Positions 1 to 9,906 of a DNA stretch of 64,000 nucleotides are shown in pieces. The stretch covers positions 248,001 through 312,000 of the forward strand of contig JADJRJ010000027.1 of the NCBI GenBank assembly GCA_016712265.1, read 5' to 3'. Origin of the DNA: Gemmatimonadota bacterium. GTDB lineage: Bacteria; Gemmatimonadota; Gemmatimonadetes; Gemmatimonadales; Gemmatimonadaceae. The notes beneath the pieces were generated by a model. It did not search any database. It saw only the letters and a list, made by a program, of their open reading frames with translations, and was not told where the DNA came from. Position 1 is the stretch's first letter; each line of letters starts with the position of its first letter. The position numbers and the translations under genes are program-made.

Positions 1-1
1 T

Positions 2-457
2 CCGGTCGTTTCCGTCTCCACCGATGGCCTCGTGCGAGCACTCGGCCAGGGAACGGCCGTGATCGAGGCGACCTGCGAAGGGAAGACCGCATCCCTCCCC
101 ATCCGTGTGGTCGACAATCTCGACACCAGCATCGTGGTCATCCTCGCCGCACCAATCGTGGGCGACACCGTGGCGGATACGCTGCTCGTGATGGCCGACG
201 TGGATCACCTGCATCCGCTCGCCAGGGTCGTCGCCACCGTCGGCCCGATCAGCGTTGAGCTCAAGCTGACCCCGGTGGGGCGCGGCACCCTCCTCTGGGC
301 CGGCAAGTTGGTCCTCGCCGACCTTCGCGTCGGCCCCTACGTCGTGCAGGTGGACGCGACCGACGCGCGTGGCGGACTGGGACGCGCCACCCGGGCTTTC
401 ACGCGGAAGTACCAGGCCGGGGACGGGGGAAAGCCGCCAGGCCCGCGGTCGAAGTAA
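2..457 (+). CDS. C-terminal part of a BIG2 (Ig-like) surface protein
   Basis: The frame is open from base 2, so the gene starts before the window. The first residues (PVVSVSTDGLVRALGQGTA) are the second half of a bacterial Ig-like group 2 domain: the VVSVS..GLV..L..G.A.I.A motif followed by a strand ending VVDN. A roughly 100-residue C-terminal domain follows that I cannot assign; it is rich in beta-strand-like alternation and ends in a basic, Pro/Gly tail. The gene is probably extracytoplasmic, as BIG2 proteins usually are. It may resemble the BIG2 lipoprotein at 41687-43645. The ATG-like GTG at 32 is internal, not the true start. Confidence 0.75.
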   Translation, partial: PVVSVSTDGLVRALGQGTAVIEATCEGKTASLPIRVVDNLDTSIVVILAAPIVGDTVADTLLVMADVDHLHPLARVVATVGPISVELKLTPVGRGTLLWAGKLVLADLRVGPYVVQVDATDARGGLGRATRAFTRKYQAGDGGKPPGPRSK

Positions 458-464
458 CATCCGA

Positions 465-960
<496 letters not shown>

Positions 961-1025
961 GGGGGCGGCCCGAGCAGGCGCACCTCCGACACGGGTACGA
1001 CCCTCGCGCAACAACGCGGGAAGTC

Positions 1026-3041
1026 TCACTCCATCACATCCGAGTGGGACGCCATCTGCCGGTCGACCATCTCGCGATAGGTACCACCGAGGGCCATCAG
1101 CTCCTCGTGCGTCCCCCGCTCGGTCACGACCCCCTCCTCCATCAGGAGAATCAGGTCGGCCTTGCGCACGGTGCTCAACCGATGCGCGATCATGAAGGTC
1201 GTTCGACCAGCGAGTAGTGTTCCCATCGCGGCCTGGATCAACTGCTCGCTCTCCGTATCCAGGTTACTCGTCGCCTCATCGAGAATCAGGATCTGCGGGC
1301 GCGCGAGAAACGCGCGCGCGATCGCCAGGCGCTGCTGTTGTCCGCCAGACAGCTTGACCCCGCGCTCCCCGACCATCGTCTCGTAACCGTCCGGCAGTCG
1401 CATGATGAACTCGTGCGCATTGGCCAGCCGCGCTGCATCCACCACCTCGGCGTCCGTCGCGTCATGGCGCGCATAGGCGATGTTGTCCCGCACCGTCCCG
1501 TCGAACAGGAAGACATCCTGCTGCACGATGGCCAGCCGCTGCCGGTAACTGGAGAGCTTGAGGTCGCGCAGGTCGATCCCATTTAACAGGATGCGACCAC
1601 GCGTCGGGTCGTGGAAGCGCGCGACGAGATCGGTGACCGTGGTTTTTCCTGCGCCGCTGCGCCCCACAAGGGCCACGACCGAGCCGCCCGGCACCACGAC
1701 GTTCACGTCGCGCACCACCGGCCGCCCTTCCCGGTACTCGAACGTCACCCCCTCCAGCGCCAACTCGCGCACCGTCGTCGGCGCCTCGATCGCCCCGGGC
1801 CGATCCGGCTTGTCCGGCTCCATCGCCAACACCTCGAAGACCCGCTCCATCGCCGCCAGCGACCGCTGCGTCTCCGAGAACGAGTTCACGATGTTCCACA
1901 CCGGGTTCATCAGCAGGAACGTGTACCACTGGAACGCCATGATGTCGCCAATCGACGCGCGCCCCATCGCCGTGAGGTAGCCGCCGTACCACAGGATGAT
2001 CACGTTCACCGACGCCGTGAGCAGTCCCCACGAGGTCCAGAGCAGCAATTCGCGCCGGTGCGCAAACAATTCCTTGCGCATCACCGTGTGTCGCCCGCGC
2101 AGGTAGTCGAGCAGCTCGCGCGCCTCGCCGCCAAACGCGCGCACCACCCGCAGCCCGCCAAAGGCCTCGCCCACGCGACCGTCGATCACTTCGACATCCT
2201 TGCGCACCGTGCGATAGATCGGCCGAATGCGTCGCGCCGAGATGAAGCTGATGAGCATCGCGCCCGGGATGACCGCCATCGCCATCATCGCCAGGCGCCA
2301 GTTGAGGCTCATCAGCACGCCGATCGCGATGATCAACCGAATGACTGACAGCGACGGCGAGATCACCGCCATCTGCAGCAACCCGGTGGTTGTCTCCACA
2401 TCGCCCGTCAAGCGCGACAGGATCCCGCCGGTCTTCATCTCCCACACCTGCGGCAGCGGCAGGTGCAGCAGCCGATCGTACAGCGCCTTCCTCAGGCCAA
2501 GGATCACGCGGGTGTTGAGCAACCGCTGGCGGTAGTCCTTGGTGATCCGCAGCAGGTTGATGACGATAACCACGCCGAGGAAGAGGCCGCCGGTGAGGTG
2601 CAGGCGCGAGAGTTTCTCCGCCTGTTCCATCGCCTCATTCAGCAGGACCTTGTCGATGATGAACCGCATGAAGAGCGGCTCGATCATTTCGCCGGCGGCC
2701 ACCAACAGGGCGAGGAAGAACACCAGCCCGAGCGGCGCACGATGTGGGCGCAGCCACCGCAGGTACTCGCGCAGGTATTGCTTGCGCTTGCCGCGGAGCA
2801 TCCCCTTTCCGGGCTCCGCCGCTTCGCCCTCCGACGACGGACGTCGATGATCCGCCGCGTCGGCGATGGCGTCCAGACGACGATGCTTGAAGTCGTCTAC
2901 GAACTGGCGGTAGCGCTGCCGGGAGGACTCGAGCCGCTTCACGTGTAGGGGAGGGGGACCACCAACATACCGACCGGCGGCCCACCGTGCCGATCGTGCT
3001 ACGGAATCACCCCCTGCGGCGCCGTCCGCACCACTCGTCAC
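1026..3041 (-). CDS. ABC exporter: fused transmembrane and ATPase domains
   Basis: A 671-residue half-transporter of the ABC exporter type. An N-terminal cytosolic extension of about 90 residues precedes six predicted membrane helices (roughly residues 100-400). The nucleotide-binding domain follows, with Walker A GRSGAGKT near residue 460, Q-loop IVQQDVF, signature LSGGQQQRLA near 562, Walker B ILILDEATSNLD near 585, and the switch histidine in AHRLSTV. It is expected to work as a homodimer in the inner membrane exporting a lipid, peptide or drug; the substrate cannot be told. The first 80 residues are low-complexity and basic, so the start could instead be the internal Met in GKGMLRGKRK. 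It is monocistronic and divergent from the beta-barrel gene. Confidence 0.9.
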   Translation of the reverse strand: MTSGADGAAGGDSVARSARWAAGRYVGGPPPLHVKRLESSRQRYRQFVDDFKHRRLDAIADAADHRRPSSEGEAAEPGKGMLRGKRKQYLREYLRWLRPHRAPLGLVFFLALLVAAGEMIEPLFMRFIIDKVLLNEAMEQAEKLSRLHLTGGLFLGVVIVINLLRITKDYRQRLLNTRVILGLRKALYDRLLHLPLPQVWEMKTGGILSRLTGDVETTTGLLQMAVISPSLSVIRLIIAIGVLMSLNWRLAMMAMAVIPGAMLISFISARRIRPIYRTVRKDVEVIDGRVGEAFGGLRVVRAFGGEARELLDYLRGRHTVMRKELFAHRRELLLWTSWGLLTASVNVIILWYGGYLTAMGRASIGDIMAFQWYTFLLMNPVWNIVNSFSETQRSLAAMERVFEVLAMEPDKPDRPGAIEAPTTVRELALEGVTFEYREGRPVVRDVNVVVPGGSVVALVGRSGAGKTTVTDLVARFHDPTRGRILLNGIDLRDLKLSSYRQRLAIVQQDVFLFDGTVRDNIAYARHDATDAEVVDAARLANAHEFIMRLPDGYETMVGERGVKLSGGQQQRLAIARAFLARPQILILDEATSNLDTESEQLIQAAMGTLLAGRTTFMIAHRLSTVRKADLILLMEEGVVTERGTHEELMALGGTYREMVDRQMASHSDVME

Positions 3042-3136
3042 GACCTGTCAGGTGGCGCCGGCCGTCTCACCCTATCGTGTGAACGGTCCGGCGGGTTGGC
3101 AGCCGGCACCGCCACCATCCACCAAGGCGTCCGCTC

Positions 3137-3706
3137 ATGCTGCGCTCCCTTTCTGTCGCCGTGCTCCTCGCCGGCAGCGTACTCTCCTTGCAGGCTCAAT
3201 CCACCCGCGCGACCGAGAAGGGCAGCGTGTTGGTCGGCGGCTCCGCGGCCATCACCCGCACGACCAGCGAAACCGGCACCACCGAGGTGTCGTCATCGAA
3301 CATCTTCCTGAACCCGCGCGCCCTCTTCTTCGTCGCGCATCGGCTCGGCGTCGGCGGTGACCTGAGCCTGGGACGCAGCGCCAGCGGCGGCCGGTCCTCC
3401 AGCGGAATCGGCGTCGGACCCGCGATCCGCTACTACCTCGCTCCCGCGGGACGTTCGGCGCTTCCCTACATCGGCGCTGCCTTTCGGGCCCAGCGCTCCA
3501 CCAGCGAGTCGCCGACCGGCCAAGATGTGAGCAACACCGCGCGCGAGTTCGAGGGCGTCCTCGGCGTCGACTTCATGATCTCTCGCCAGGTCGGCATCGT
3601 CGCCGAAGCGTTCGCGTCGAAGTTCACGCAGGGGAGCGGGCCCTTCGACGCGGATGCGACCGCCATCGGCATCCGCTTTGGCATCGACGCGTTCTTCTTG
3701 CGTTAG
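3137..3706 (+). CDS. Small outer-membrane beta-barrel protein
   Basis: 189 residues with a Sec signal peptide (hydrophobic LLAGSVLSLQAQ, cleavage probably after AQA). Repeated amphipathic strands follow (FFVAHRLGVGGDLSLG, GIGVGPAIRYYLAP, LPYIGAAFRAQ), and the protein ends in an aromatic strand IDAFFLR. The alternation of Gly/aromatic strands and the length fit the OmpX/OmpA-like porin fold of about eight strands. It should sit in the outer membrane. It is transcribed away from the ABC exporter with about 95 bases between the starts. No ligand or function can be read from the sequence. Confidence 0.75.
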   Translation: MLRSLSVAVLLAGSVLSLQAQSTRATEKGSVLVGGSAAITRTTSETGTTEVSSSNIFLNPRALFFVAHRLGVGGDLSLGRSASGGRSSSGIGVGPAIRYYLAPAGRSALPYIGAAFRAQRSTSESPTGQDVSNTAREFEGVLGVDFMISRQVGIVAEAFASKFTQGSGPFDADATAIGIRFGIDAFFLR

Positions 3707-3760
3707 GCTCCTGCCCGAAGGCGGCCGCCTGTCAGGTTGGGTGCCGGTCGCCTTCGTCGT

Positions 3761-5254
3761 TCAGCCGCGCCGCAGCTCCGCCGCGTATCGTCGCCCCACC
3801 CCGTCCGTCGCCTCCACACGCCAGCTGCGCGCTGTTGGACTTGCCGCCCCGTAGAACAGGTGGTTCGTCCGGATCGGGTTGACCCACGGACGCCGCGGCG
3901 GCAGCTCCGGCCCGCTGTGCAGCTTGACCGCCATCGGGTCGAGCCCGCGGCGTTGGGACATCAGCCCGCGGGGCTCGCCATCCTCGAACCACCGGACCAC
4001 CCAGCTCGGGTCCCAGTCCCAGGCGTTGGCCACCAGGTCACCCGCTGCGGTGGGATCCGCCCCCGGCGCATACAACCGCAACTGCTGCGACGCGTCCTGC
4101 CCGGTCGCCTTGTACCGCCAGCGCACCTCTTCGCCGCTCACCTCATACACCGCGTACCCGTTCGGCGTCCCATCGTGGCAGATGTCACCACTCCACCAGG
4201 CACCGCAGACCGCGCCCGCGACATGCTCATGGACCTTGCCACTGAGCCGATGTTCGCTCTCATGCGTGTGCCCGGCCACAATGTGCACGCGGTGCCCCTC
4301 GTAGAGACGGTACAGCGCCTCGCGGTTTGTCATCGACCCCCCGGGACCCGGCCGCGCTTCGTCGTTGCGCAGGTACTGCGTGCTCTCCAGCGGGATGTGG
4401 GTCAGCACCACCACCCGCCGGCCCGGCTCCACAAAGGCGAGGTCCGCCGCCACCCAGGCGAGTTGCTCTTCCGTGAGGTACCCGATGTAGCCGGCCCCGT
4501 GCCAGAAGACGTCGTTCAGCACCTGGTAGTGCACTGCCCCGACATCAAAGCTGTAGTGCGACGGCCCGAAGTGCCGTTCGAAGGTTTGCACGGATCCTTC
4601 GGTCGTCCCGGCCCCCTGGTCGAGGTCGTGGTTTCCCACCACCTGCGCGAACGGGACCCCCATGCGCGTCACGGCGCGCTCATACTCAGGGTACAGGGCG
4701 AGGTCGTCGAACATGATGTCGCCGCAGGTCACGCCGAACACCGGGAGGTCGTTCCCGATCGCGCGCCGGGTCGCGATCACGTCCGGCACGGTCTCCCCGT
4801 GCATCCGCTGCATTTCATGGGTGTCCTGCGTCTGCGGATCCGCGAGCACCAGCATGGCATGTCGCTCGTCAGACTGCGCGCGCGGCGTCAGCTGGAACTC
4901 GTGCACGACCTCGTTGCCCGTAACGATCGGCGCATGAAGCTGCAGTATTCCTTTTGGCCCGATCGGCAGCTCGAAGCCTCGCGGGGGGCACACACTCAGC
5001 CAGCGCTGCGTGTCGGTACTCGCGAAGTCGAACCGCCCGTCCCCGTCCACGCGCACGACCTGTCGCCCATCGGTCACCCGCGCGCCAGCCACGCCGCGCC
5101 CGCCGGCCGTCACCCGCCCGCGCAACCGCACAGGTCGCACCACGGGCCGCACGGTCGTCCACGGACGATACGGATCGGCCAGGAGCAGCTCAGGCAGCGA
5201 GAGCAGGAGCCCGGCCGCGGCCCCACGTTGCAGGAATTCGCGTCGGTTGGTCAT
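3761..5254 (-). CDS. Tat-exported calcineurin-like metallophosphoesterase
   Basis: 497 residues from the ATG at 5254, chosen because the twin-arginine signal NRREFLQRGAAAG follows it directly; an upstream Met adds 14 residues without function. After the signal comes a small beta domain (GRVTAGGRGVAGARV), then the metallophosphoesterase core: ADPQ, CGDIMFDD, the hallmark GNHD, a histidine in VLTHIP and GHTH. The C-terminal domain is the one commonly seen in three-part calcineurin-like proteins (N-terminal, Metallophos, C-terminal). The product is periplasmic and dinuclear-metal dependent; the substrate (phosphodiester or nucleotide) is unknown. The start of a separate minus-strand gene lies about 80 bases upstream. 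Confidence 0.9.
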   Translation of the reverse strand: MTNRREFLQRGAAAGLLLSLPELLLADPYRPWTTVRPVVRPVRLRGRVTAGGRGVAGARVTDGRQVVRVDGDGRFDFASTDTQRWLSVCPPRGFELPIGPKGILQLHAPIVTGNEVVHEFQLTPRAQSDERHAMLVLADPQTQDTHEMQRMHGETVPDVIATRRAIGNDLPVFGVTCGDIMFDDLALYPEYERAVTRMGVPFAQVVGNHDLDQGAGTTEGSVQTFERHFGPSHYSFDVGAVHYQVLNDVFWHGAGYIGYLTEEQLAWVAADLAFVEPGRRVVVLTHIPLESTQYLRNDEARPGPGGSMTNREALYRLYEGHRVHIVAGHTHESEHRLSGKVHEHVAGAVCGAWWSGDICHDGTPNGYAVYEVSGEEVRWRYKATGQDASQQLRLYAPGADPTAAGDLVANAWDWDPSWVVRWFEDGEPRGLMSQRRGLDPMAVKLHSGPELPPRRPWVNPIRTNHLFYGAASPTARSWRVEATDGVGRRYAAELRRG

Positions 5255-5330
5255 CGCGACTCTCCGGTATCGGACTCCCAACGTTATCCGTTCCAAGCCG
5301 CCCCGCAGCAGCTACCTCGTCACGCGGCGG

Positions 5331-5708
5331 TCACGAGCGTAGTGAGCTGCGTCCAGCCCGCGCGTCCGATCGGACACCCGGGGCTCGCGACCGATCGTCC
5401 GGAAGCGGGATGATCGTCACGCCTGCGCCAGCCGCCACGCGGTGCACCCGACGCCGAGTGCTGTCCGGGGCACCGGCGGCCATTTGCAGGAACAACGTCT
5501 TGTCAGGGCGCGGCGAGTAGATCCTGACGAACAGGGTATCGAGCGACGATGACGATACGGGTTGCCGGTTCACCGTCACCTGGCCCGTGCTATCGATCCG
5601 TGCAACAATGGCGTCGGATGGGAGCCGTTGCCACGGCGCCTGGCGCTGTCCCTGGGCGCCGGCGGCCGAAGCGGCCAGCAGAAAGCAGGACGTGAGCAAT
5701 CCTCGCAT
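5331..5708 (-). CDS. Secreted ExbD-like periplasmic-domain protein
   Basis: 125 residues from the ATG at 5708, where a clean signal peptide begins (MRGLLTSCFLLAASAAGAQ). The mature part carries the pattern of the ExbD/TolR periplasmic domain: a strand IDSTGQVTVNRQPV, a helix-like SSSLDTLFVRI, a strand KTLFLQMAAGAP and a VHRVAAGAGVTIIPL ending. Unlike true ExbD there is no N-terminal transmembrane anchor but a cleavable signal, so it is not a normal proton-channel partner. It may be a stand-alone derivative of this fold, or the resemblance may be loose. No exbB neighbour is present. Confidence 0.5.
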   Translation of the reverse strand: MRGLLTSCFLLAASAAGAQGQRQAPWQRLPSDAIVARIDSTGQVTVNRQPVSSSSLDTLFVRIYSPRPDKTLFLQMAAGAPDSTRRRVHRVAAGAGVTIIPLPDDRSRAPGVRSDARAGRSSLRS

Positions 5709-5815
5709 GCACTCCTCCACTGGAGATGTTCCCCCAAAACGTCTGCCCCATGATCGGTGAAGACCATGGGGCCGCGATGAAGAGTCCATGAAGTTCCGAT
5801 GAAGCGCCCGCGCGA

Positions 5816-7491
5816 CTACCGTACCGGCAGCGGCCGCCCCTCCCTCAACTCCCGCACCATCCGGTCGTCGCCGGTGACTTCCCAATAGATCATCGACACC
5901 GGGATCATCCCCGCCGCATTGATCTCGTCCATCACCTGCTTCATGGTGAACCGGTCGCCGAGCTGCCGCGCCCGCAACGCGATCGTCTCCTCCATCAGCC
6001 GACCGCCGGTGATGTAACTCGCCCCGTACCCAGGCTGCCGCAGGTACAAGTGCTGCTCAAAGCCCAGCAGCGGGTCGCGACGCATCCAGCCGCGCGGCGT
6101 CCAGTTCACGTGGATGTCCCCCGCCTTCTCCATGTCCAGCTCGTTGGAGTGCGCGTACAGGTTGCCGAGCCCGCGCGCCGCGCGGTTCATCAACATGATC
6201 CAGACAATCTCGCGTGACCGCGGCGAATCGTCGTACAACCCGGCCTGCATCATCCACTCTTCCATCGCCGTCGCCATCCCCTCGGCACGGCTCATCCAGA
6301 CGTTATAGCGCAGCGCGGACTTGCGAATCGGGCTGTGATGCGGTGCCACACGGATCCGCATGTTGTCCCACCAGTGGTAGAGGTGCGTCCACAGGGGGAT
6401 CGGGTCACGCTGCGTCGCCTGCATGAAGAAGTTGCGCGAGGCTTCCGGCGCAAAGCCCGCCGTGCGTTCGCGCAGCGCGCGCTCCATCCACGGCTCAAAG
6501 GTCAACATCTGCTTGTCCTGCACGAACTTCAGGTACTTCGGGATCGCCCGGTTCTGCAGCGCGTCGTACTCGCAGGACTGTTGGCTACGGGCAGGTCCGG
6601 CAGACCACGATTGCGTGTTTCCTCCAACCGCAGCGACGTGTGCGCCCGCGCCAGCTCGCGACGCGTGATCGTCACCTCGTCCTCCCAGCTGAACGGGACC
6701 AACAACACGTTGCGCAGGTACCACGTGTAGTTCGCCTTCCCGATCCCAGACGGCCCCGTCTTCTTTGGCCCTTCGGCCTTGAGCCAGGCGGAGAACTCGT
6801 CCGACGCCGTGCGGGCGGCGGTGATCGCGCTCGCCAACGACGCATCCGAGTTCCCGACCTTGTTGCCGAGTTCGTGCAACGCCTCGCTCTGTTCCTCGAA
6901 CGCGCGGAACGAGCCGTTCCAGATGTCCTTCGCGTTCGCCGTCGCCAGGTTCCTACGCGCGGCCTGCAGCAACGGCGGGATCGTGCGCAGCTTCGCCGCG
7001 AGATCCGCCGCCTGCTCGCTCGTCAGCGCCTTGGACGTGTCGAGCCGCGTGCGCGGCCAAATGGGATAGTTGTAGAGCCGGATCGCCCCATGGATGATCG
7101 GCCCTTCCTTGTCCGGCGTATCGCTTTCGTCCGTGACCACCGAGACGTAATACGCCGGATCGCGGTTCCACGGCTTGAGCACGGTCAGGAAGTACTCCAT
7201 CCCGTTCATCTCGGCCCGGACCAGATGCGCGTCGACCTGCTCCTTGATCGTCCACCCCGTGGTGTCGATCGCGCGCAGCCTGGCCTGGAGACGCTTGAGC
7301 CCGGCCAGGCGCCTGACGTTGGTCGCCGTGGAGTAGTCCGGGATCCCGCTGGCCAGGCGCGGCGCGTCCTCAAAGGTGCGCCATTCATTGAATAGCGTGA
7401 GGAGCGTTGGGTAAGTACGGCTCTGTGCCGCGGCCATCACCGGGACGGCGACGAGCGCAAGACTGGCGTGAAGGAAGGACCGGAATCGCAT
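5816..7491 (-). pseudogene. DUF885 family protein, frameshifted near 6580
   Basis: Two overlapping minus-strand frames together make one DUF885 protein of about 558 residues, the normal family length. The first (start 7491, signal peptide RSFLHASLALVAVPVMAAAQ) runs to DLPVANSP. The reading then has to shift to the frame beginning EYDALQNRAIPKYLKF, which continues to the stop at 5816. A single missing base (for example one G in the codons giving PAEYD) restores the fusion. Family members are secreted, often annotated as putative metallopeptidase-like, with conserved W, H and E residues such as WWDNMRIRVAPHHSP. Either the gene is newly broken or the base is a sequencing error; the flanking halves show no other decay. 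Confidence 0.8.
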
Positions 7492-7582
7492 GGGATGGAC
7501 GGTGGGGGCACGGGGAAAGTACAGGTGGGGGCCGGTGCCGGCCATCGGTTGACGCGGCGCGCGTTCGGCGCATGTTCGTGCC

Positions 7583-8497
7583 ATGCGACTTCTCTGCGCG
7601 CTCTCGCTGGCCTCCCTCTGCGCCTGCGGTAACGAGACCGGCGAGCCGCCGACCGTGGTGCCGACCCCTCAGCCCAGCCCCCAACTGGCGGCAGCGTGTT
7701 TCCCGACCACATCCGCCGGCACTGCCCCGCTCCGCGACCAGAACGGGCCGTTTTTTCACCAGGTCGCGATCGCCCGCACCACCAACGGGACCACCCTCTC
7801 CGGCGCGCGGATCGTGATCGACCATGGGTCGGTCCCCGACGGCGTGCGCCTGCGCAACGGAGACGTCCTCATCTACTACGTCAACGGCGCGAGCGGCGGC
7901 GCCACCTGGGTCGCGCGTCTCACCGGCGACTCGCTCCAGGCCATCGGCCCCATCGTCCTCAACGGCGTCACCGCCCCCACCGGCGTCGTGGACCCTGATG
8001 CTGTTCTCCTGCCTGATGGGCGCATTCGTCTGGCATTCTTCGGGGGATTTGGGCCTCCGACGCCTGACCAGCAGCGGGCCATGTGCATCGCCGAGTCGCT
8101 GGATGGCGTGTCGTTCACGTCTCGTGGGGCTGCGTTGACCTTCGCGTCCAGCGAGTTGCTCACCGATCCCTCGCAACTCGCACTCAGTGATGGCAACTGG
8201 CTGATGGCGATTTCACGCGGCCAGCAGACCATCATCGCCCGCTCCACCGACGGCGTGGTCTACACACGCGACACCACCCTTGGCTTCGGCGGCGTCCCCG
8301 AGCTCGCCCTCGCCCCGGATGGTTCGGTGCGCCTGTACGTCTGCGCCGGCGGGATCGTGAGTTACCGTTCGACCGACGCCGGTCGTTCGTGGACCCGCGA
8401 GGCGACCGTGATCGGCCCCGGGTTCAACGGCCGTCCAATCGTATGCGATCCCTCGCTCGTCGCCGGTGCCGGTTGGTTCGTCTTCAAGTCCGGATGA
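7583..8497 (+). CDS. Sialidase-like beta-propeller lipoprotein
   Basis: 304 residues. It begins with a lipoprotein signal (LCALSLASLCAC, lipobox cysteine followed by GNETG) and a short Pro-rich linker. The rest alternates strands typical of a six-bladed glycosidase/sialidase propeller: GVRLRNGDVLIYYVNG, DPDAVLLPDGRIRLAFFGG, PSQLALSDGNWLMAIS. One clear Asp-box lies near the end (STDAGRSWTRE). The catalytic Arg triad and Glu/Tyr of true sialidases cannot be assigned, so an exo-sialidase activity is not claimed. It is divergent from the DUF885 gene, with a shared 92-base intergenic region. Confidence 0.7.
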   Translation: MRLLCALSLASLCACGNETGEPPTVVPTPQPSPQLAAACFPTTSAGTAPLRDQNGPFFHQVAIARTTNGTTLSGARIVIDHGSVPDGVRLRNGDVLIYYVNGASGGATWVARLTGDSLQAIGPIVLNGVTAPTGVVDPDAVLLPDGRIRLAFFGGFGPPTPDQQRAMCIAESLDGVSFTSRGAALTFASSELLTDPSQLALSDGNWLMAISRGQQTIIARSTDGVVYTRDTTLGFGGVPELALAPDGSVRLYVCAGGIVSYRSTDAGRSWTREATVIGPGFNGRPIVCDPSLVAGAGWFVFKSG

Positions 8498-8571
8498 CCG
8501 TGGGGCGTGGGGGTTGTCGGAGTTCCCCTGTCGCGCGATGGCACCCCGGGGCGGTACAATAGCCGCGGTCC

Positions 8572-9087
8572 ATGCCCACTCCCACCGCCCCCCGCACCGA
8601 GAGCGACCTGCGCGACGGCCTGATGCTCGGCCTGATCGCCTTCGTGGTCGTCGCCGCGTTCTACAACGCCTTTGACCTCATCGCCGCGCGGGGCCCGTTC
8701 CACACCGTGAACCTCCTCGGCCGTTCCGTCTTTCATGGCATACGCGACGCCGCCGAGCTGGCGCGGCCCGTGCCGTTGGACACCCGCGTGATCGAGGGAT
8801 ACAACGCGTTGCACCTGGCGTTGTCACTCGGCATCGGGGTCGTGGTGATGCGCCTTGTTGGCATTGCCGACCGCGAGCCATCTCGTCGCTTCTCGATGCT
8901 GCTTCTCGTCGTTGGCGGTTACGTCGCGACCGTTGTGGTGGTCGGGTGGGTGAGCGCTCCCATTCGGGACGTGTTGCCCTGGTGGTCGATCGCGGCGGCA
9001 AACACGCTCGCCGTCCTGGCTGGTACTGTCTACGTCGTGCGACGGCGCCCGGGGATCGTGCAACGCCTGCTTCGGACTCGCAGATAG
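8572..9087 (+). CDS. Four-helix integral membrane protein, function unknown
   Basis: 171 residues. Hydrophobic segments that can span the membrane occur at about residues 17-40 (LMLGLIAFVVVAAFYNAFD), 76-95 (LHLALSLGIGVVVMRLVGI), 107-128 (MLLLVVGGYVATVVVVGWVS) and 133-152 (WSIAAANTLAVLAGTVYVV). The tail is basic (RRRPGIVQRLLRTRR), consistent with a cytoplasmic C terminus. No catalytic motif is visible. The gene stands alone, 74 bases after the sialidase-like lipoprotein. Confidence 0.65.
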   Translation: MPTPTAPRTESDLRDGLMLGLIAFVVVAAFYNAFDLIAARGPFHTVNLLGRSVFHGIRDAAELARPVPLDTRVIEGYNALHLALSLGIGVVVMRLVGIADREPSRRFSMLLLVVGGYVATVVVVGWVSAPIRDVLPWWSIAAANTLAVLAGTVYVVRRRPGIVQRLLRTRR

Positions 9088-9186
9088 GGCCCTTCTTGCC
9101 GGCGCAGAATTGATGGCGGCCGCCTCGCGGCTGCACTATCGAGGTGTCCAGAGCACGCCGTGACGTTCGCCCAGATCTGATCTGCA

Positions 9187-9804
9187 TTGGCCACCCCCAA
9201 AGCGGGAGACGTATTTCTGCACCACATCGTGCTGCCCGGCGAATCCTCCGGCGGGAAGCATCTGTGCGTGTGCCTGTCGCGTGAGGAGTACGCCAATGAG
9301 ACTGGCATGGCCGTGCTGGCCAGTCTCCGCAGGGTAAAGTCCAGTTGGTGGCGGCCGCTGGTGGACCTCCCCGACTACACGCCGACACCAGGCTTTCTGC
9401 CGCTCGACGGGCCCCGTGCGGTCGACACGTCACAGATGGTGTCGGTCAGCACCGCGGCGCTCACCCGGATCGCGGGAGTCGTCACCCGGCGTGTGGTGTC
9501 CGAGACGATGGCGGTCGTGCCTGCGCTCTTTCAGCTGAAGGGGCCGTGGGAGGTGCGCGGCGCGGTACACCGCATCGTCGGCTGGCCTGACGGGACTGCG
9601 GCAGTCCTGGTGCTCAATGACAGTGCACTCGACAATCCCGACCTTCGGCACTATCTCGTCATGCCATACGAAGACGGATGGTGGCGCCTCGAACTCGTCC
9701 TGGTCAACGCCGCCGACCTCGGCGAAGAGGTGCGGGTGCTCTCGAACGATGAGCAGGCGCGATTGAGCAAGGACCTCGCAGGCATCTTTCCGCTGACTGG
9801 CTAA
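9187..9804 (+). CDS. PemK/MazF-like protein (tentative)
   Basis: 205 residues starting at a TTG, since no ATG precedes PKAGDVFLHHIVLPG. The N-terminal half follows the order of a MazF/PemK ribonuclease barrel: an AGDVF opening strand, KHLCVCLSREEY where family members have a RPxVVLS strand, a variable loop, then a VSVSTAALTRIAGVVTRRVVSE strand-helix and an acidic/hydrophobic helix. The C-terminal 85 residues (AVHRIVGWPDGTAAVLVL onward) form another unassigned domain. No partner antitoxin is adjacent. MazF-like toxins are usually about 110 residues, so this would be an enlarged or domesticated member. The assignment rests on fold-order resemblance only. Confidence 0.35.
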   Translation: MATPKAGDVFLHHIVLPGESSGGKHLCVCLSREEYANETGMAVLASLRRVKSSWWRPLVDLPDYTPTPGFLPLDGPRAVDTSQMVSVSTAALTRIAGVVTRRVVSETMAVVPALFQLKGPWEVRGAVHRIVGWPDGTAAVLVLNDSALDNPDLRHYLVMPYEDGWWRLELVLVNAADLGEEVRVLSNDEQARLSKDLAGIFPLTG

Positions 9805-9906
9805 CGGAGCTTCGCGCCCCGCCCCGCGCCTTGCGGGCCCCCAATCGCGCCCGTAACGTCCCGACGCCGCTGAACGCGAGTCGGTCCGCCGTCACTCCCG
9901 GGGCAC

